Below, piece by piece: positions 29,024-44,667 of a stretch of DNA of 64,000 nt (its first letter is position 1; every line of letters starts with the position of its first letter). A program made the position numbers and the translations under genes. This DNA is from Megachile rotundata. Taxonomy: Eukaryota; Arthropoda; Insecta; Hymenoptera; Megachilidae. The DNA is taken from positions 1,488,001-1,552,000 of the forward strand of contig NC_134993.1 in NCBI RefSeq assembly GCF_050947335.1, given 5' to 3'. The notes beneath the pieces are model-generated. The model saw only the letters and a list, made by a program, of their open reading frames with translations, did no database searches and was not told where the DNA came from.

Positions 29024-29673
29024 CTATCACATCACACAATCACGATCACACAATCACGATCACACAATCACGATCACACAATCACGATCACACAATCACG
29101 ATCACACAATCACGATCACACAATCACGATCACACAATCACGATCACACAAACACGATCACACAATCACGATCACACAATCACGATCACACAATCACAGT
29201 CACACAATCACGATCACACACTCCCAATCACACAATCACAATCACACAATCACAATCACACAATCACGATCACACAATCACGATCACACAATCACGATCA
29301 CACAATCACGATCACACAATCAGGATCACACTATCACGATCACACAATCACGGTCACACAATCACGATCACACAATCACGATCACACAATCACTAAAACA
29401 AAATCACAATCACACAGACACACAATCACAATCACAATCAGACAATCACAAACACACAATCACGATCACACAATCACGATCACACAATCACAAACACACA
29501 GTCGCGATCACACGATCACGATCACACGATCACGATCACACAATCACAATCACACAATCAAGGTCACACAATGACGATCACACCATCACCATCACACAAT
29601 CACGACCACACAATCACGATCACACAATCGCGATCACACAATCACGATCACAATGTCGCAATCACACAGTCAC
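29024..29673. repeat. Divergent block with CACTAAAAC variant (copy 2)
   Basis: Copy of 21104-21781 including CACTAAAACAAAATC at about 29391. It is two GATC units shorter near 29520. The ATGACG marker is at 29571. Confidence 0.92.
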
Positions 29674-29752
29674 ACAATCACAATCACAATAACAACCACA
29701 ATCACAATCACAATCACAATCACAATCACAATCACAATCACAATCACAATCA
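29674..29752. repeat. Short hexamer array H14 at a deletion point
   Basis: It begins with the AATAACAACC interruption like 21782-22029 but runs for only about 80 bp. It then jumps to sequence matching 22270 onward. Relative to the 21.8 kb copy about 380 bp is missing, including the CGCAAT cluster and the CACGTTCAC block. Confidence 0.92.
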
Positions 29753-31457
29753 CGATCACAGAATCACAATCACACAATCACACAATCACGATCAGACTAT
29801 CACGATTACACAATCACGATCACACAATCACGATCACACAATCACGATCACACTATCACGATCAGACAATCACAGTCACACAATCACAATCACACAATCA
29901 AAATCACAATCACGATCACACAGTCACGATCACACCATCACGATCACACGATAACGATCACACAATCACAATCACACAATCGTTATCACACAATCACGAT
30001 CACACAATCACGATCACACAGTCAAGATCACACAACCACAATCACACAATCACAATCCCACAATCACACAATCACACAGTCACAATCCCACAATCACGGT
30101 CACACAATCACGATCACACAATCACAATCACACAATCACAATCACACAATCACACTGTCACAATCCCACAATCACGACCACATAATCACGATCACACACT
30201 CACGATCACACGATCGCGATCACACAATAACAATCACACAATCACAATCACACAATCACGAGCACACAATCACGATCACACAATCACCATCACACAATCA
30301 CGATCACACAATCGCGATCACACAATCACGATCACACTATCACGATCACACAATCACAGTCACAGAATCACAATCACACAATCACAATCACAATCACGAT
30401 CACACAGTCACAATCACACAATCAGAGTCACACAATCACACTCACAACACCACAATCACACAATCACACAGCCACAATCCCACCATCACGATCACACAAT
30501 CACGACCACACATTCACGGTCACAAAATCACAATCACACAATCACAATCACACAATCACAATCACACAATCAAAATCACACAATCACAATCACACAATCA
30601 AGGTCACACAATGACGATCACACAATCACCATCACACAATCACGATCACACAATCACAATCACACAATCACGATCACACAATCACGATGACTCAATCACA
30701 ATCACACAATCACAAACACACAGTTGCGATCACACGATCACGATCACACGATCACGATCACACAATCACGATCACACAATCCCAATCACACAATCAACGC
30801 CACACAATGACGATCACACAATCACCATCACACAATCTCGACCACACAATCACGATCACACAATCACGATCACACAATCACGTTCACACAATCACAAACA
30901 CACAGTCCCGATCACTCGATCACGATCACACAATCACGATCACACAGTCACGATCACACAATCACAATCACACAATCACAATATCACAATCGCAATCACA
31001 CAATCACAATAACACAATCAGACAATCACACAATCACACAATCACACAATCACACAATCACGATCACACAATCATGATCACACAATCACGATCACACAAC
31101 CACGATCACACAATCACGATCACACAATCACGATCACACAATCACCATCACACAATCACCATCACACAATCACAATCACACAATCAAGGTCACACAATGA
31201 CGATCACACAATCACCATCACACAATCACGACCACTCAATCACGATCACACAATCACGTGCACACAATCACAAACACACAGTCCCGACCACTCGATCACG
31301 ATCACACAATCACGATCACACAGTCACGATCACACAATCACAATCACACAATCACAATATCACAATCGCAATCACACAATCACAATAACACAATCAGACA
31401 ATCACACAATCACACAATCACACAATCACACAATCACACAATCACGATCACACAATC
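29753..31457. repeat. Divergent block, copy of 22270-23950
   Basis: Collinear with the 22-24 kb block at offset 7,510. It includes CACGATTACAC near 29812, GATCGCGATC at 30212, ACACTCACAACACC near 30437, ATGACG markers at 30611, about 30808 and about 31197, and CACGTGCAC near 31255. The octamer tract near 31394 has five copies versus six in the 23.9 kb copy. Confidence 0.92.
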
Positions 31458-33724
31458 ATGATCACACAATCACGATCACACAACCACGATCACACAATCA
31501 CGATCACACAATCACGATCACACAATCACCATCACACAATCACCATCACACAATCACAATCACACAATCAAGGTCACACAATGACGATCACACAATCACC
31601 ATCACACAATCACGACCACTCAATCACGATCACACAATCACGTTCACACAATCACAAACACAGAGTCGCGATCACACGATCACGATCACGCAATCACGAT
31701 CTCACAGTCACGATCACACAATCACGATCACACAGTCACGATCACACAATCAGAATCACACAATCACAATCACACAACCACAATCACACAATCACACAGT
31801 CACAATCCCACAATCACGATCACACAATCACGACCACACAGTCATGATCACACAATCACAATCATACAATCACAATCACACAATCACATTAACACAATCA
31901 CAATCACACCATCAAGGTCACACAATGACGATCACACAATCACCATCACACAATCACGATCACACAATCACAATCACACAATCACGATCACACAATCACG
32001 ATCACTCAATCACAATCACACAATTACAAACACACAGTCGCGATCACACGATCACGATCACACGACCACGATCACACGATCACGATCACACAATCACAAT
32101 CACACAATCAAGGCCACACAATGACGATCACACAATCACCTTCACACAATCTCGACCACACAATCACGATCACACAATCACGATCACACAATCACGTTCA
32201 CACAATCACAAACACACAGTCGCGATCACTCGATCACGATCACACAATCACAATCACACAGTCACGATCACACAATCACAATCGCACAATCACGATCACA
32301 CAATCACGATCACACAATCACGATCACACAATCACGATCACACAATCACCATCACACAATCACGATCACACAATCACGATCACACAATCACAATCACACA
32401 ATCACCATCACACAATCACAATCACACAATCAAGGTCACACAATGACGATCACACAATAACCATCACACAACCACGACCACACAATCACGATCACACAAT
32501 CACGCTCACGCAATCACGATCACACAATCACGACCACACAATCACGATCACACTATCACGATCACACAATCACAGTCACACAATCTCGATCACACAATCA
32601 CGATCACACAATCACGATCACACAATCACTATCACACAATCACAATCACAATCACGATCACACAGTCACGAACACACCATCACGATCACACAATCAAGGT
32701 CACACAATGACGATCACACAATCACCATCACACAATCACGATCACTCAATCACAATCACACAATCACAAACACACAGTCGCGATCACACGATCACGATCG
32801 CACGACCACGATCACACGATCACGATCACACAATCACAATCACACAATCAAGGCCACACAATGACGATCACACAATCACCATCACACAATCTCGACCACA
32901 CAATCACGATCACACAATCACGATCACACAATCACGTTCACACAATCACAAACACACAGTCGCGATCACTCGATCACGATCACACAATCACAATCACACA
33001 GTCACGATCACACAATCACAATCGCACAATCACGATCACACAATCACGATCACACAATCACGGTCACACAATCACGATCACACAATCACCATCACACAAT
33101 CACGATCACACAATCACGATCACACAATCAGGATCACACAATCACCATCACACAATCACAATCACACAATCAAGGTCACACAATGACGATCACACAATCA
33201 CCATCACACAACCACGACCACACAATCACGATCACACAATCACGCTCACGCAATCACGATCACACAATCACGACCACACAATCACGATCACACAATCACG
33301 ATCACACAATCACGATCACACAATCACAAACACACAGTCGCGATCACACTATCACGATCACACAATCACAGTCACACAATCACAATCACACAATCACAAT
33401 CACAATCACGATCACACAATCACGCTCACGCAATCACGATCACACAATCACGACCACACAATCACGATCACACAATCACGATCACACAATCACAAACACA
33501 CAGTCGCGATCACACTATCACGATCACACAATCACAGTCACACAATCACAATCACACAATCACAATCACAATCACGATCACACAGTCACGAACACACCAT
33601 CACGATCACACAATCAAGGTCACACAATGACGATCACACCATCACCATCACACAATCACGATCACACAATCACGATCACACAATCACGATCACACAATCA
33701 CAATCACACAATCAAGGTCACACA
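31458..33724. repeat. Block of short ATGACG-marked modules
   Basis: The AATCAAGG(T/C)CACACAATGACG marker recurs at about 31580, 31925, 32121, 32446, 32707, 32861, 33183 and 33627, giving modules of roughly 150-440 bp. Variants include CACATTAACAC near 31887, ATCACCTTCAC (~32148) and ATCGCACGACC (~32788). The block recurs at 37953-40135 (offsets 6,495, then 6,509) and 55511 onward. Confidence 0.9.
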
Positions 33725-34448
33725 ATGACGATCACACCATCACCATCACACAATCAGGACCACACAATCACGATCACACAATCACAAACACACAGTCGCG
33801 ATCACTCGATCACGATCACACAATCACGATCACACAGTCACTATCACACAATCACAATCACACAATCACAATATCACAATCGCAATCACACAATCACCAT
33901 CCCACAGTCACGATCACACAATCACGATCACACAATCACGATCACACAATCACAATCACGCAATCACAATCACACAATCGCAATCACACAATCACAATCA
34001 TACAATCACAATCTCACAATCACAATCACACAATCACAATCACACAATCACAATCACAATCACAATCACAATCACAATCACAATCACAATCACACAATCA
34101 CACAATCACAATCCCACAATCACAATCACACAATCACAGTCACACAATCACAATCACACAATCACACAGTCACAATCCCACAATCACGATCACACAATCA
34201 CGATCGCACAGTCACGATCACACGATCACGATCACACAATCACAATCACACAATCACAATCACACAATCACAATCACACAATCACGATCACACAGTCACC
34301 ATCACACAATCACCATCACACAATCACGATCACACAATCAAGGTCACACAATGACGATCACACAATCACCATCACACAATCACGATCACACAATCACGAT
34401 CACACAATCACGATCACACAATCACAATCACACAATCAAGGTCACACA
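33725..34448. repeat. 725-bp higher-order repeat, copy 1
   Basis: It starts at ATGACGATCACACCATCACC after AATCAAGGTC. Barcodes in order are AATCAGGACC, CACAGTCACTATC, ACAATATCAC, ACCATCCCACAG, CATACAATC, ATCTCAC, a short hexamer tract (about 34050-34094), and AATCCCAC. The unit is 724 bp to the next start. Other copies begin at 34449, 41242, 41966, 42544, 43274, 48208, 53376, 58800 and 59530. Confidence 0.93.
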
Positions 34449-35111
34449 ATGACGATCACACCATCACCATCACACAATCAGGACCACACAATCACGATCA
34501 CACAATCACAAACACACAGTCGCGATCACTCGATCACGATCACACAATCACGATCACACAGTCACTATCACACAATCACAATCACACAATCACAATATCA
34601 CAATCGCAATCACACAATCACCATCCCACAGTCACGATCACACAATCACGATCACACAATCACGATCACACAATCACAATCACGCAATCACAATCACACA
34701 ATCGCAATCACACAATCACAATCATACAATCACAATCTCACAATCACAATCACACAATCACAATCACACAATCACAATCACAATCACAATCACAATCACA
34801 ATCACAATCACAATCACACAATCACACAATCACAATCCCACAATCACAATCACACAATCACAGTCACACAATCACAATCACACAATCACACAGTCACAAT
34901 CCCACAATCACGATCACACAATCACGATCGCACAGTCACGATCACACGATCACGATCACACAATCACAATCACACAATCACGATCACAGAATCACCATCA
35001 CACAATCACGATCACACAATCACGATCACAATATCACAATCACACAGTCACACAATCACAATCACAATCACAATCACAATCACGATCACAGAATCACAAT
35101 CACACAGTCAC
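34449..35111. repeat. 725-bp higher-order repeat, copy 2 (truncated)
   Basis: It follows copy 1 closely up to about 34975. It then passes into CACAGAATCACC and ACAATATC sequence that matches the left flank of hexamer array H9/H13 (20780-20908). The right part of the unit has been replaced by a different module. Confidence 0.9.
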
Positions 35112-35307
35112 ACAATCACAATCACAATCACAATCGCAATCACAATCACAATCACAATCACAATCACAATCACAATCACACTCACAATCACAATCACAAT
35201 CACAATCACAATCACAATCACAATCACAATCACAATCACAATCACAATCACAATCACAATCACAATCACAATCACAATCACAATCACAATCACAATCACA
35301 ATCACAC
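35112..35307. repeat. Hexamer array H15 (~32 copies)
   Basis: Third paralogue of 20909-21103 and 28823-29023. It has CGCAAT and CACACTCAC landmarks, although the latter sits nearer the left border (about 35179), and the CACACTATCACATCAC end. Confidence 0.94.
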
Positions 35308-35760
35308 TATCACATCACACAATCACGATCACACAATCACGATCACACAATCACGATCACACAATCACGATCACACAATCACGATCACACAATCACGATC
35401 ACACAATCACGATCACACAATCACGATCACACAAACACGATCACACAATCACGATCACACAATCACGATCACACAATCACTAAAACAAAATCACAATCAC
35501 ACAGACACACAATCACAATCACAATCAGACAATCACAAACACACAATCACGATCACACAATCACGATCACACAATCACAAACACACAGTCGCGATCACAC
35601 GATCACGATCACACGATCACGATCACACAATCACAATCACACAATCAAGGTCACACAATGACGATCACACCATCACCATCACACAATCACGACCACACAA
35701 TCACGATCACACAATCGCGATCACACAATCACGATCACAATGTCGCAATCACACAGTCAC
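35308..35760. repeat. Shortened divergent block with CACTAAAAC variant (copy 3)
   Basis: The uniform GATC units run directly into CACTAAAACAAAATC at about 35478. The ACTCCCAATC part seen in the 21 and 29 kb copies is missing, so about 200 bp was lost. The ATGACG marker is at 35658 and ACAATGTCGCAATC near 35740. Confidence 0.9.
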
Positions 35761-36050
35761 ACAATCACAATCCCAATAACAACCACAATCACAATCACAA
35801 TCACAATCACAATCACAATCACAATCACAATCACAATCACAATCACAATCACAATCACAATCACAATCACAATCACAATCACAATCACAATCACAATCAC
35901 AATCACAATCACAATCACAATCGCAATCGCAATCGCAATCGCAATCACAATCGCAATCGCAATCACAATCACAATCACAATCACAATCACAATCACAATC
36001 ACAATCACAATCACAATCACAATCACAATCACAATCACAATCACAATCAC
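35761..36050. repeat. Hexamer array H16 with expanded CGCAAT cluster
   Basis: It begins with AATCCCAATAACAACC, where the related arrays have AATCACAATAACAACC. CGCAAT variants near 35922-35962 show the pattern G,G,G,G,A,G,G. This is an enlarged version of the G,G,A,A,G pattern in H10, H17 and H18. Confidence 0.94.
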
Positions 36051-37952
36051 GATCACACAATCACGATCGCACAGTCACGATCACACGATCACGATCACAC
36101 AATCACGATCACACAATCACGTTCACACAATCACAAACACACAGTCGCGATCACTCGATCACGATCACACAATCACGATCACACAGTCACGATCACACAA
36201 TCACAATCACACAATCACAATATCACAATCGCAATCACACAATCACAATAACACAATCAGACAATCACACAATCACACAATCACACAATCACACAATCAC
36301 GATCAGACTATCACGATCACACAATCACGATCACACAATCACGATCACACAATCACGATCACACTATCACGATCAGACAATCACAGTCACACAATCACAA
36401 TCACACAATCAAAATCACAATCACGATCACACAGTCACGATCACACCATCACGATCACACGATCACGATCACACAATCACAATCACACAATCGTTATCAC
36501 ACAATCACGATCACACAATCACGATCACACAGTCAAGATCACACAACCACAATCACACAATCACAATCCCACAATCACACAATCACACAGTCACAATCCC
36601 ACAATCACGGTCACACAATCACGATCACACAATCACAATCACACAATCACAATCACACAATCACACTGTCACAATCCCACAATCACGACCACATAATCAC
36701 GATCACACACTCACGATCACACGATCGCGATCACACAATAACAATCACACAATCACAATCACACAATCACGAGCACACAATCACGATCACACAATCACCA
36801 TCACACAATCACGATCACACAATCGCGATCACACAATCACGATCACACTATCACGATCACACAATCACAGTCACAGAATCACAATCACACAATCACAATC
36901 ACAATCACGATCACACAGTCACAATCACACAATCAGAGTCACACAATCACACTCACAACACCACAATCACACAATCACACAGCCACAATCCCACCATCAC
37001 GATCACACAATCACGACCACACATTCACGGTCACAAAATCACAATCACACAATCACAATCACACAATCACAATCACACAATCAAAATCACACAATCACAA
37101 TCACACAATCAAGGTCACACAATGACGATCACACAATCACCATCACACAATCACGATCACACAATCACAATCACACAATCACGATCACACAATCACGATG
37201 ACTCAATCACAATCACACAATCACAAACACACAGTTGCGATCACACGATCACGATCACACGATCACGATCACACAATCACGATCACACAATCCCAATCAC
37301 ACAATCAACGCCACACAATGACGATCACACAATCACCATCACACAATCTCGACCACACAATCACGATCACACAATCACGATCACACAATCACGTTCACAC
37401 AATCACAAACACACAGTCCCGACCACTCGATCACGATCACACAATCACGATCACACAGTCACGATCACACAATCACAATCACACAATCACAATATCACAA
37501 TCGCAATCACACAATCACAATAACACAATCAGACAATCACACAATCACACAATCACACAATCACACAATCACGATCACACAATCATGATCACACAATCAC
37601 GATCACACAACCACAATCACACAATCACGATCACACAATCACGATCACACAATCACCATCACACAATCACCATCACACAATCACAATCACACAATCAAGG
37701 TCACACAATGACGATCACACAATCACCATCACACAATCACGACCACTCAATCACGATCACACAATCACGTGCACACAATCACAAACACACAGTCCCGACC
37801 ACTCGATCACGATCACACAATCACGATCACACAGTCACGATCACACAATCACAATCACACAATCACAATATCACAATCGCAATCACACAATCACAATAAC
37901 ACAATCAGACAATCACACAATCACACAATCACACAATCACGATCACACAATC
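36051..37952. repeat. Divergent block, third copy of the 22-24 kb family
   Basis: Collinear with 22030-23930 at offset 14,021 (37122 matches 23101). It includes GATCGCGATC at 36723, ACACTCACAACACC near 36948, markers at 37122, about 37318 and about 37708, and CACGTGCAC near 37766. The octamer tract near 37911 has only three copies. Confidence 0.92.
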
Positions 37953-40135
37953 ATGATCACACAATCACGATCACCCAACCACGATCACACAATCACGATC
38001 ACACAATCACGATCACACAATCACCATCACGCAATCACCATCACACCATCACAATCACACAATCAAGGTCACACAATGACGATCACACAATCACCATCAC
38101 ACAATCACGACCACTCAATCACGATCACACAATCACGTTCACACAATCACAAACACAGAGTCGCGATCACACGATCACGATCACGCAATCACGATCTCAC
38201 AGTCACGATCACACAATCACGATCACACAGTCACGATCACACAATCAGAATCACACAATCACAATCACACAACCACAATCACACAATCACACAGTCACAA
38301 TCCCACAATCACGATCACACAATCACGACCACACAGTCATGATCACACAATCACAATCATACAATCACAATCACACAATCACATTAACACAATCAAAATC
38401 ACACAATCACAATCACACCATCAAGGTCACACAATGACGATCACACAATCACCATCACACAATCACGATCACACAATCACAATCACACAATCACGATCAC
38501 ACAATCACGATCACTCAATCACAATCACACAATTACAAACACACAGTCGCGATCACACGATCACGATCACACGACCACGATCACACGATCACGATCACGC
38601 AATCACAATCACACAATCAAGGCCACACAATGACGATCACACAATCACCTTCACACAATCTCGACCACACAATCACGATCACACAATCACGATCACACAA
38701 TCACGTTCACACAATCACAAACACACAGTCGCGATCACTCGATCACGATCACACAATCACGATCACACAGTCACGATCACACAATCACAATCGCACAATC
38801 ACGATCACACAATCACGATCACACAATCACGATCACACAATCACGATCACACAATCACCATCACACAATCACGATCACACAATCACGATCACACAATCAC
38901 AATCACACAATCACCATCACACAATCACAATCACACAATCAAGGTCACACAATGACGATCACACAATAACCATCACACAACCACGACCACACAATCACGA
39001 TCACACAACCACGCTCACGCAATCACGATCACACAATCACGACCACACAATCACGATCACACTATCACGATCACACAATCACAGTCACACAATCTCGATC
39101 ACACAATCACGATCACACAATCACGATCACACAATCACCATCACACAATCACAATCACAATCACGATCACACAGTCACGAACACACCATCACGATCACAC
39201 AATCAAGGTCACACAATGACGATCACACAATCACCATCACACAATCACGATCACTCAATCACAATCACACAATCACAAACACACAGTCGCGATCACACGA
39301 TCACGATCGCACGACCACGATCACACGATCACGATCACACAATCACAATCACACAATCAAGGCCACACAATGACGATCACACAATCACCATCACACAATC
39401 TCGACCACACAATCACGATCACACAATCACGATCACACAATCACGTTCACACAATCACAAACACACAGTCGCGATCACTCGATCACGATCACACAATCAC
39501 AATCACACAGTCACGATCACACAATCACAATCGCACAATCACGATCACACAATCACGATCACACAATCACGGTCACACAATCACGATCACACAATCACCA
39601 TCACACAATCACGATCACACAATCACGATCACACAATCAGGATCACACAATCACCATCACACAATCACAATCACACAATCAAGGTCACACAATGACGATC
39701 ACACAATCACCATCACACAACCACGACCACACAATCACGATCACACAATCACGCTCACGCAATCACGATCACACAATCACGACCACACAATCACGATCAC
39801 ACAATCACGATCACACAATCACGATCACACAATCACAAACACACAGTCGCGATCACACTATCACGATCACACAATCACAGTCACACAATCACAATCACAC
39901 AATCACAATCACAATCACGATCACACAATCACGCTCACGCAATCACGATCACACAATCACGACCACACAATCACGATCACACAATCACGATCACACAATC
40001 ACAAACACACAGTCGCGATCACACTATCACGATCACACAATCACAGTCACACAATCACAATCACACAATCACAATCACAATCACGATCACACAGTCACGA
40101 ACACACCATCACGATCACACAATCAAGGTCACACA
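37953..40135. repeat. Block of short ATGACG-marked modules, copy 2
   Basis: Copy of 31458-33626 with the same module order (markers at about 38075, 38434, 38630, 38952, 39216, 39370, 39692). One additional 14-mer (AATCAAAATC) near 38393 shifts the offset from 6,495 to 6,509. The same extra unit is present in the 55.9 kb copy. Confidence 0.92.
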
Positions 40136-41241
40136 ATGACGATCACACAATCACCATCACACAATCACGATCACTCAATCACAATCACACAATCACAAAC
40201 ACACAGTCGCGATCACACGATCACGATCGCACGACCACGATCACACGATCACGATCACACAATCACAATCACACAATCAAGGCCACACAATGACGATCAC
40301 ACAATCACCATCACACAATCTCGACCACACAATCACGATCACACAATCACGATCACACAATCACGTTCACACAATCACAAACACACAGTCGCGATCACTC
40401 GACCACGATCACACAATCACGATCACACAGTCACGATCACACAATCACAATCGCACAATCACGATCACACAATCACGATCACACAATCACGATCACACAA
40501 TCACGATCACACAATCACCATCACACAATCACGATCACACAATCACGATCACACAATCACGATCACACAATCACCATCACACAATCACAATCACACAATC
40601 AAGGTCACACAATGACGATCACACCATCACCATCACACAATCACGACCACACAATCACGATCACACAATCACGATCACACAATCACGATCACACAATCAC
40701 AATCACACAATCACAATATCACAATCGCAATCAGACAATCACAATATCACAATCAGACAATCACACAATCACACAATCACACAATCACGATCACACTATC
40801 ACGATCACACAATCGCAATCTCACAATCACAATCATACAGTCACAATCTCACAATCACAATCACACAATCACAATCACACAATCACAATCACACAATCAC
40901 AATCACGCAATCACAATCACACAATCACAATCCTACAATCACAATCCCACAATCACAATCACACAATCACAATCACAATCACAATCACAATCACAATCAC
41001 AATCACACAATCACACAATCACAATCCCACAATCACAATCACACAATCACAATCACACAATCACAATCACACAATCACGATCACACAGTTACCATCACAC
41101 AATCACCATCACACAATCACGATCACACAATCAAGGTCACACAATGACGATCACACAATCACCATCACACAATCACGATCACACAATCACGATCACACAA
41201 TCACGATCACACAATCACAATCACACAATCAATGTCACACA
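40136..41241. repeat. 920-bp tandem duplication and mixed module
   Basis: The modules starting at 39216, 39370 and 39692 are repeated at 40136, 40290 and 40612, each offset by exactly 920 bp. After 40612 the sequence changes to an octamer tract (about 40757-40788), CATACAGTC and ATCCTACAATC variants and a short hexamer tract (about 40966-41006). All of this recurs at 57694-58799. Confidence 0.92.
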
Positions 41242-43273
41242 ATGACGATCACACCATCACCATCACACAATCAGGACCACACAATCACGATCACACAATC
41301 ACAAACACACAGTCGCGATCACTCGATCACGATCACACAATCACGATCACACATTCACTATCACACAATCACAATCACACAATCACAATATCACAATCGC
41401 AATCACACAATCACCATCCCACAGTCACGATCACACAATCACGATCACACAATCACGATCACACAATCACAATCACGCAATCACAATCACACAATCGCAA
41501 TCACACAATCACAATCATACAATCACAATCTCACAATCACAATCACACAATCACAATCACACAATCACAATCACAATCACAATCACAATCACAATCACAA
41601 TCACAATCACACAATCACACAATCACAATCCCACAATCACAATCACACAATCACAGTCACACAATCACAATCACACAATCACACAGTCACAATCCCACAA
41701 TCACGATCACACAATCACGATCGCACAGTCACGATCACACGATCACGATCACACAATCACAATCACACAATCACAATCACACAATCACAATCACACAATC
41801 ACGATCACACAGTCACCATCACACAATCACCATCACACAATCACGATCACACAATCAAGGTCACACAATGACGATCACACAATCACCATCACACAATCAC
41901 GATCACACAATTACGATCACACAATCACGATCACACAATCACAATCACACAATCAAGGTCACACAATGACGATCACACCATCACCATCACACAATCAGGA
42001 CCACACAATCACGATCACACAATCACAAACACACAGTCGCGATCACTCGATCACGATCACACAATCACGATCACACAGTCACTATCACACAATCACAATC
42101 ACACAATCACAATATCACAATCGCAATCACACAATCACCATCCCACAGTCACGATCACACAATCACGATCACACAATCACGATCACACAATCACAATCAC
42201 GCAATCACAATCACACAATCGCAATCACACAATCACAATCATACAATCACAATCTCACAATCACAATCACACAATCACAATCACACAATCACACAATCAC
42301 AATCACAATCACAATCACAATCACAATCACAATCACAATCACACAATCACACAATCACAATCCCACAATCACAATCACACAATCACAGTCACACAATCAC
42401 AATCACACAATCACACAGTCACAATCCCACAATCACGATCACACAATCACGATCGCACAGTCACGATCACACGATCACGATCACACAATCACAAACACAC
42501 AATCACGATCACACAATCACGATCACACAATCAAGGTCACACAATGACGATCACACCATCACCATCACACAATCAGGACCACACAATCACGATCACACAA
42601 TCACAAACACACAGTCGCGATCACTCGATCACGATCACACAATCACGATCACACAGTCACTATCACACAATCACAATCACACAATCACAATATCACAATC
42701 GCAATCACACAATCACCATCCCACAGTCACGATCACACAATCACGATCACACAATCACGATCACACAATCACAATCACGCAATCACAATCACACAATCGC
42801 AATCACACAATCACAATCATACAATCACAATCTCACAATCACAATCACACAATCACAATCACACAATCACAATCACAATCACAATCACAATCACAATCAC
42901 AATCACAATCACAATCACACAATCACACAATCACAATCCCACAATCACAATCACACAATCACAGTCACACAATCACAATCACACAATCACACAGTCACAA
43001 TCCCACAATCACGATCACACAATCACGATCGCACAGTCACGATCACACGATCACGATCACACAATCACAATCACACAATCACAATCACACAATCACAATC
43101 ACACAATCACGATCACACAGTCACCATCACACAATCGCCATCACACAATCACGATCACACAATCAAGGTCACACAATGACGATCACACAATCACCATCAC
43201 ACAATCACGATCACACAATCACGATCACACAATCACGATCACACAATCACAATCACACAATCAAGGTCACACA
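41242..43273. repeat. Three tandem 725-bp higher-order repeats
   Basis: Units start at 41242, 41966 and 42544, with lengths of 724, 578 and 730 bp. The 578-bp unit lacks the segment near the end with repeated ACCATC units. The 730-bp unit has one more hexamer in its short tract (about 42866-42917). The barcode order AGGACC, ACTATC, ATATC, CCATCCC, CATAC, ATCTC is the same in all. Confidence 0.93.
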
Positions 43274-43927
43274 ATGACCATCACACCATCACCATCACAC
43301 AATCAGGACCACACAATCACGATCACACAATCACAAACACACAGTCGCGATCACTCGATCACGATCACACAATCACGATCACACAGTCACTATCACACAA
43401 TCACAATCACACAATCACAATATCACAATCGCAATCACACAATCACCATCCCACAGTCACGATCACACAATCACGATCACACAATCACGATCACACAATC
43501 ACAATCACGCAATCACAATCACACAATCGCAATCACACAATCACAATCATACAATCACAATCTCACAATCACAATCACACAATCACAATCACACAATCAC
43601 AATCACAATCACAATCACAATCACAATCACAATCACAATCACACAATCACACAATCACAATCCCACAATCACAATCACACAATCACAGTCACACAATCAC
43701 AATCACACAATCACACAGTCACAATCCCACAATCACGATCACACAATCACGATCGCACAGTCACGATCACACGATCACGATCACACAATCACAAACACAC
43801 AATCACGATCACACAATCGCGATCACACAATCACGATCACTCAATCACAAACACACAGTCGCGATCACACGATCAGGATCACACGATCACGATCACACAA
43901 TCACAATCCCACAATCAAGGCCACACA
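43274..43927. repeat. 725-bp higher-order repeat fused to P module
   Basis: This unit starts with ATGACCATC where the others have ATGACGATC, a private substitution. It continues to about 43790, then switches to ACAAACACACAATC and the left part of the P-module family with AATCAGGATC and AATCCCAC. It opens the 4,934-bp composite repeat. Confidence 0.91.
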
Positions 43928-44667
43928 ATGACGATCACACAATCACCATCACACAATCTCGACCACACAATCACGATCACACAATCACGATCACACAATC
44001 ACGTTCACACAATAACAAACACACAGTCGCGATCACTCGATCACGATCACACAATCACGATCACACAGTCACGATCACACAATCACAATCACACAATCAC
44101 GATCACACAATCACGATCACATAATCACGATCACACAATCACGATCACACAATCACCATCACACAATCACGATCACACAATCACGATCACACAATCACGA
44201 TCACACAATCACCATCACACAATCACAATCACACAATCAAGGTCACAGAATGACGATCACACAATCACCATCACACAATCACGACCACACAATCACGATC
44301 ACACAATCACGCTCACACAATCACGATCACACAATCACGTTCACACAATCACAAACACACAGTCGCGATCACACGATCACGATCACACAATCACGATCAC
44401 ACAGTCACGATCACACAATCACAATCACACAATCACGATCACACAATCACCATCACACAATCACGATCACACAATCACGATCACACAATCACGATCACAC
44501 TATCACGATCACACAATCACAGTCACACAATCACAATCACACAATCACAATCACAATCACGATCACACAGTCACGATCACACAATCACGATCACACGATC
44601 ACGATCACACAATCACAATCACACAATCGTTATCACACAATCACCATCACACAATCAAGGCCACACA
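43928..44667. repeat. P module copy 5
   Basis: 740 bp with the AATAAC, CATAATC, CACAGAATGACG (44250) and ATCGTTATC barcodes of 3882-4621. The unit that follows starts ATGACG, whereas copies 1-4 are followed by ATGAGG. Confidence 0.93.
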
